A stretch of DNA of 64,000 bases, taken from the NCBI RefSeq assembly GCF_001767395.1, contig NZ_CP017014.1, positions 2,178,501 to 2,242,500 of the forward strand, given 5' to 3'. The DNA comes from Rhodococcus sp. WMMA185. GTDB taxonomy: Bacteria; Actinomycetota; Actinomycetes; Mycobacteriales; Mycobacteriaceae. Shown in pieces: positions 61,056 through 64,000 of this stretch (its first letter is position 1; each line of letters begins with the position of its first letter). The translations under genes and the position numbers were made by a program. Below the pieces are notes generated by a model, which was given only the letters and a program-made list of their open reading frames with translations, had not been told where the DNA came from and did not search any database.

Positions 61056-62254
61056 GCAGCGAATCCGTGAACGGCGAGTCCGTAGACGGCGAAACCCCAC
61101 ACAGCGATACCCCAGACAGCGACCCCAGCCGTTTCGAACCCGTCATCCCACCGGACGAGGCGATACGAGAACAGGCCGAGGCCCGTCAGTTGCAGCTCAC
61201 CAAACCGATCGGGTCGCTAGGGCGTCTCGAGGCGATCGCGTGTTGGGTCGCGGCCTGCCAAGGTGTTTGCCCACCAGCGCCTTTCGTCCGCGCGCGGGTG
61301 GTCGTATTCGCAGGAGACCACGGGATCGCACGAAACGGAGTCTCGGCCTATCCTCCCGAGGTGACCGCCCAGATGGTCGCCAACTTCGCGAGCGGCGGGG
61401 CAGCGGTCAACGTTCTCGCGAACCGAGCAGGGGCCAGCGTGCGCGTCGTCGACATCTCCGTGGACGGCGACACCGATCCGTCGTTGTCCGCCTTCAAGAT
61501 CCGGCGGTCCTCCGGGGCCATAGACCGAGAGGATGCCCTCACACATGAGGAGACGCTGAGGGCCATCGACGCCGGACGGGCGATCGCCGACGCCGAAATC
61601 GATTCCGGCGCAGATTTGTTGATCCCCGGCGAAATGGGAATCGGCAACACCACGCCGGCCACCGTCCTGATCGCAACATTGACCGACACCGAACCGGTAG
61701 CCGCTGTAGGCCGTGGCACGGGGATCGACGACGCCGGCTGGATTCGCAAGACGGCGGCGATCCGAGATGCCATGCGCCGGGCACGACCCGTAGCCCGCGA
61801 CACCGTGGCGCTGTTGCGCACAGCTGCGGGGGCGGATCTCGCGGCGATCGCGGGATTCCTCGCCCAGGCATCCACGCGCAGGACCCCGGTGATCCTCGAC
61901 GGCGTCACCGTCACCGCAGCCGCAATGATCGCGGAGGAACTGGCCCACGGCGCCCGCTCCTGGTGGCTTGCCGGGCACCGTTCCACCGAACCGGCGCACA
62001 CCATTGCGCTGAAACACCTCCAGCTCGAGCCACTCCTCGAGTTGGACATGCGGCTCGGCGAAGGGTCCGGCGCCGTAACTGCGCTACCCGTCGTGCAAGG
62101 TGCCGTTTCAGCCCTGGCGGAGATGGCGACCTTCGCTGAGGCGGGCATCAGCACAGGTGAGCGCGAAGGCGAGGAAGAAACTCAGAGCAAGGAAGCTAGC
62201 GGCGGGGAAGCTGACGGCACTGGCGACCAGGCCGGCTCCGGTCCAACAGGCTGA
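61052..62254 (+). CDS. cobT: Nicotinate-nucleotide-dimethylbenzimidazole phosphoribosyltransferase
   Basis: A 400-residue enzyme that makes alpha-ribazole phosphate for the lower ligand of cobalamin. Signatures are [40 protein letters not shown] and the C-terminal [13 protein letters not shown] with the catalytic Glu. AGAGG lies 6 nt before GTG 61052. The N-terminal 35 residues and an acidic C-terminal tail (about 40 residues after MATFAEAG) are low-complexity extensions not needed for the fold. Confidence 0.94.
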   Translation: MSSESVNGESVDGETPHSDTPDSDPSRFEPVIPPDEAIREQAEARQLQLTKPIGSLGRLEAIACWVAACQGVCPPAPFVRARVVVFAGDHGIARNGVSAYPPEVTAQMVANFASGGAAVNVLANRAGASVRVVDISVDGDTDPSLSAFKIRRSSGAIDREDALTHEETLRAIDAGRAIADAEIDSGADLLIPGEMGIGNTTPATVLIATLTDTEPVAAVGRGTGIDDAGWIRKTAAIRDAMRRARPVARDTVALLRTAAGADLAAIAGFLAQASTRRTPVILDGVTVTAAAMIAEELAHGARSWWLAGHRSTEPAHTIALKHLQLEPLLELDMRLGEGSGAVTALPVVQGAVSALAEMATFAEAGISTGEREGEEETQSKEASGGEADGTGDQAGSGPTG

Positions 62255-62997
62255 TGGTCTCGGGTGTTCGATTGGCCTTCTCCTGGCTGACGGTTCTCCC
62301 CTTGCGCGGACCGGACTCGGTGGATCGCACCGCAGGGCGACGCGCGATCACAGCGGCACCACTCACCGGAATCGCACTCGGCGTCCTGGCTACTGGCCTG
62401 TTGTGGATTCTGGTGTCTGCCGGGCAGAACCCTGCCCTTGCAGGACTGTTGACGGTCGGGGCACACGCACTCGCTACCCGTGGCATGCACATCGACGGGC
62501 TGTCCGACACGTTCGACGGGCTCGGCTGCTACGGACCTCCCGAACGTGCCCGGGCCGTGATGCACAGCGGTGGAGCCGGGCCGTTCGGAGTGTGCGCCCT
62601 GGTGATCATCCTCGGCGCGCAGGGGCTTTCCTTCGGAGCGCTCGCCGCCGCAGGGCAATTCGGCTGTGTGGCCGTGGCCTTCGCCGCAGGTCGCGTGGCG
62701 GTGGTGTTCGCCTGCCGACGCGGTGTCTCCGCGTCGTCCCAGGAAGGATTCGGCGCCTTGGTGGCCGGAACTCAGTCCCCTTGGGTCGGAATCGCCTGGA
62801 CCGTTCCGCTACTGGCAGCGGCCGCATGGTGCACGTCGCCGTGGTGGCAAGGGCCCATCGTCGTGGCGGCGGCGCTCGCCCTCAGCATGCTCGTGGTGGC
62901 GCACTGCGTTCGGCGGTTCGCCGGAATCAACGGTGATGTGCTCGGGGCCGCACTCGAGATCACGGTCACCGTCTCGGCGATCGGTCTCGCTTTCTAA
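62254..62997 (+). CDS. cobS: Adenosylcobinamide-GDP ribazoletransferase (cobalamin synthase)
   Basis: A 247-residue membrane enzyme joining AdoCbi-GDP and alpha-ribazole. FSWLTVLPLRG at the N-terminus and the metal-binding TRGMHIDGLSDTFDGLG motif are diagnostic. Several hydrophobic helices follow. ATG 62254 shares one base with the cobT stop (TGATG), completing a cobU-cobT-cobS coupled operon. Confidence 0.94.
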   Translation: MVSGVRLAFSWLTVLPLRGPDSVDRTAGRRAITAAPLTGIALGVLATGLLWILVSAGQNPALAGLLTVGAHALATRGMHIDGLSDTFDGLGCYGPPERARAVMHSGGAGPFGVCALVIILGAQGLSFGALAAAGQFGCVAVAFAAGRVAVVFACRRGVSASSQEGFGALVAGTQSPWVGIAWTVPLLAAAAWCTSPWWQGPIVVAAALALSMLVVAHCVRRFAGINGDVLGAALEITVTVSAIGLAF

Positions 62998-63019
62998 AAT
63001 TCCTCAGCCGAATGCGGAC

Positions 63020-64000
63020 TCACCACATCCTCCTCATCCAGCCATGAGTATCGGCGAACGTACCCCGCTGGATCCCGGTGAGGGTATCGCGCAGGGCCAT
63101 GCTGACCTCGCCCGGCTCACCATCGCCGACCATGAACTCGCCCTCCTCCGACTTCACGTGAGAGACAGGGGTGATCACGGCAGCCGTACCGCACGCGAAC
63201 ACTTCGGTGATCTCGCCCGCGACCGCCTTCTCACGCCACTCGTCGGTGCTGATCCTTCGCTCCTCGACGGCATAGCCGGCATCGGTCGCCAGGGTCAGCA
63301 GGGACTCGCGGGTGACCCCTGGCAGAAATGAGTCCGACAGTGACGGCGTCACGAGGCGAGCGTCGGAACCGGAGCCGAAGACGAAGAACAAGTTCATCGC
63401 GCCCATTTCCTCGACATACCTGTGCTCGATCGCGTCGAGCCAGACAACGTTGTCGCAACCCTTGGCAGCGGCCTCCCTCTGCACGAACATCGTCCCAGCG
63501 TAGTTACCTGCGAACTTGGCGGCTCCGGTACCACCGGGTGCTGCACGTATGTAATCGCGTGACAGCCACACGGTCACTGGCTTGACCCCGCGCGGGAAAT
63601 AGGCGCCCGCGGGGCACGCAATCAGCAGGTAGCGGTACTCATCAGCGGGCCGAATACCCAACCCCGGCTCGGTCGCGTACATGAATGGGCGCAGATACAG
63701 CGATTCCTCACTGCCCGCGGCAGGAACCCACGCGTGATCGAGTTCGAGCACTTCGGCGATCGACCCGACGAACAGCTCCTCCGGCAGTTCCGGCATAGCG
63801 AGTCGGCGCGCCGAATCCCGGAACCGTTTCGCATTCGCATCGGCACGGAAGGTCGAGATATGACCATCGGGCTGCCTGTACGCCTTCAGGCCCTCGAATA
63901 TCGCCTGACCGTAGTGCAGGACCATTGCAGAAGGGTCGAGCTGGATCGGTGCGTACGGCTCGACCTTGGCGTCGTGCCACCCGCGGGCGGTGGAGTAGCT
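63020..64000 (-). CDS. ilvE: Branched-chain amino acid aminotransferase, N-terminus beyond window
   Basis: The C-terminal 326 or so residues of a fold-type IV PLP aminotransferase of branched-chain amino acid metabolism. [13 protein letters not shown] and [13 protein letters not shown] are substrate-side motifs, and [16 protein letters not shown] contains the PLP lysine. [23 protein letters not shown] and the C-terminal [14 protein letters not shown] are also family-typical. Syntenic with Rv2210c; Rv2209 has no counterpart in the 22-nt gap to cobS. Confidence 0.95.
   Translation of the reverse strand, partial: SYSTARGWHDAKVEPYAPIQLDPSAMVLHYGQAIFEGLKAYRQPDGHISTFRADANAKRFRDSARRLAMPELPEELFVGSIAEVLELDHAWVPAAGSEESLYLRPFMYATEPGLGIRPADEYRYLLIACPAGAYFPRGVKPVTVWLSRDYIRAAPGGTGAAKFAGNYAGTMFVQREAAAKGCDNVVWLDAIEHRYVEEMGAMNLFFVFGSGSDARLVTPSLSDSFLPGVTRESLLTLATDAGYAVEERRISTDEWREKAVAGEITEVFACGTAAVITPVSHVKSEEGEFMVGDGEPGEVSMALRDTLTGIQRGTFADTHGWMRRMW

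Overview
The window is high-GC DNA of a mycolic-acid actinobacterium, most likely a Rhodococcus. The flanks follow the gene order that Mycobacterium tuberculosis has from Rv2179c to Rv2210c: exoribonuclease, GT87 mannosyltransferase, PlsC, ArsA-like ATPase, two SRPBCC proteins, fadD15, pimB', NlpC/P60, DEDDh/GIY-YIG nuclease, trpD, ctaE-qcrCAB, ctaF-ctaC, asnB, adoK, erpA, glycerate kinase, DUF3043, cobT-cobS, ilvE. Alternate-signal exported proteins of the type seen here are also known from Rhodococcus.

Region by region. 1-8.5 kb is conserved backbone for cell-envelope and lipid metabolism. 8.5-35.6 kb is a large accessory island placed exactly between fadD15 and pimB'. 35.7-45.9 kb holds pimB', a split metalloprotease locus, a frameshifted TnpB-type transposase gene, two NlpC/P60 hydrolases, a nuclease and trpD. 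46-54.6 kb holds the cytochrome bc1-aa3 genes, interrupted by a P-type ATPase. 54.8-64 kb holds asnB, adoK, erpA, glycerate kinase, DUF3043, cobUTS and the start-truncated ilvE.

The island has two converging halves. The plus-strand half (8.7-18.0 kb) encodes six secreted Ig-like-repeat proteins, all ending in an FGS-containing tail. The minus-strand half (18.3-33.4 kb) encodes four related operons of SipW/TasA-type exported proteins. The rightmost operon is complete: G1, G2, G3, G4, sipW. The other three lack sipW but keep its first five codons followed by a stop. Two of them belong to an exact 3,226-bp tandem repeat whose third copy is partial. In the two long forms, G2 fuses a complete Ser-His-Asp signal peptidase domain to a SipW-type signal and a secreted fibronectin-like region, so a peptidase and a likely substrate share one polypeptide. 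In the duplicated short forms the peptidase domain has been excised. A TGGAC...CCAG palindromic element lies upstream of eight island transcription units on both strands (nine sites counting the tandem duplicate), suggesting common control. My interpretation is a cell-surface fibre or matrix system that is still duplicating and homogenising.

All functional assignments come from reading the sequence; no searches were run.
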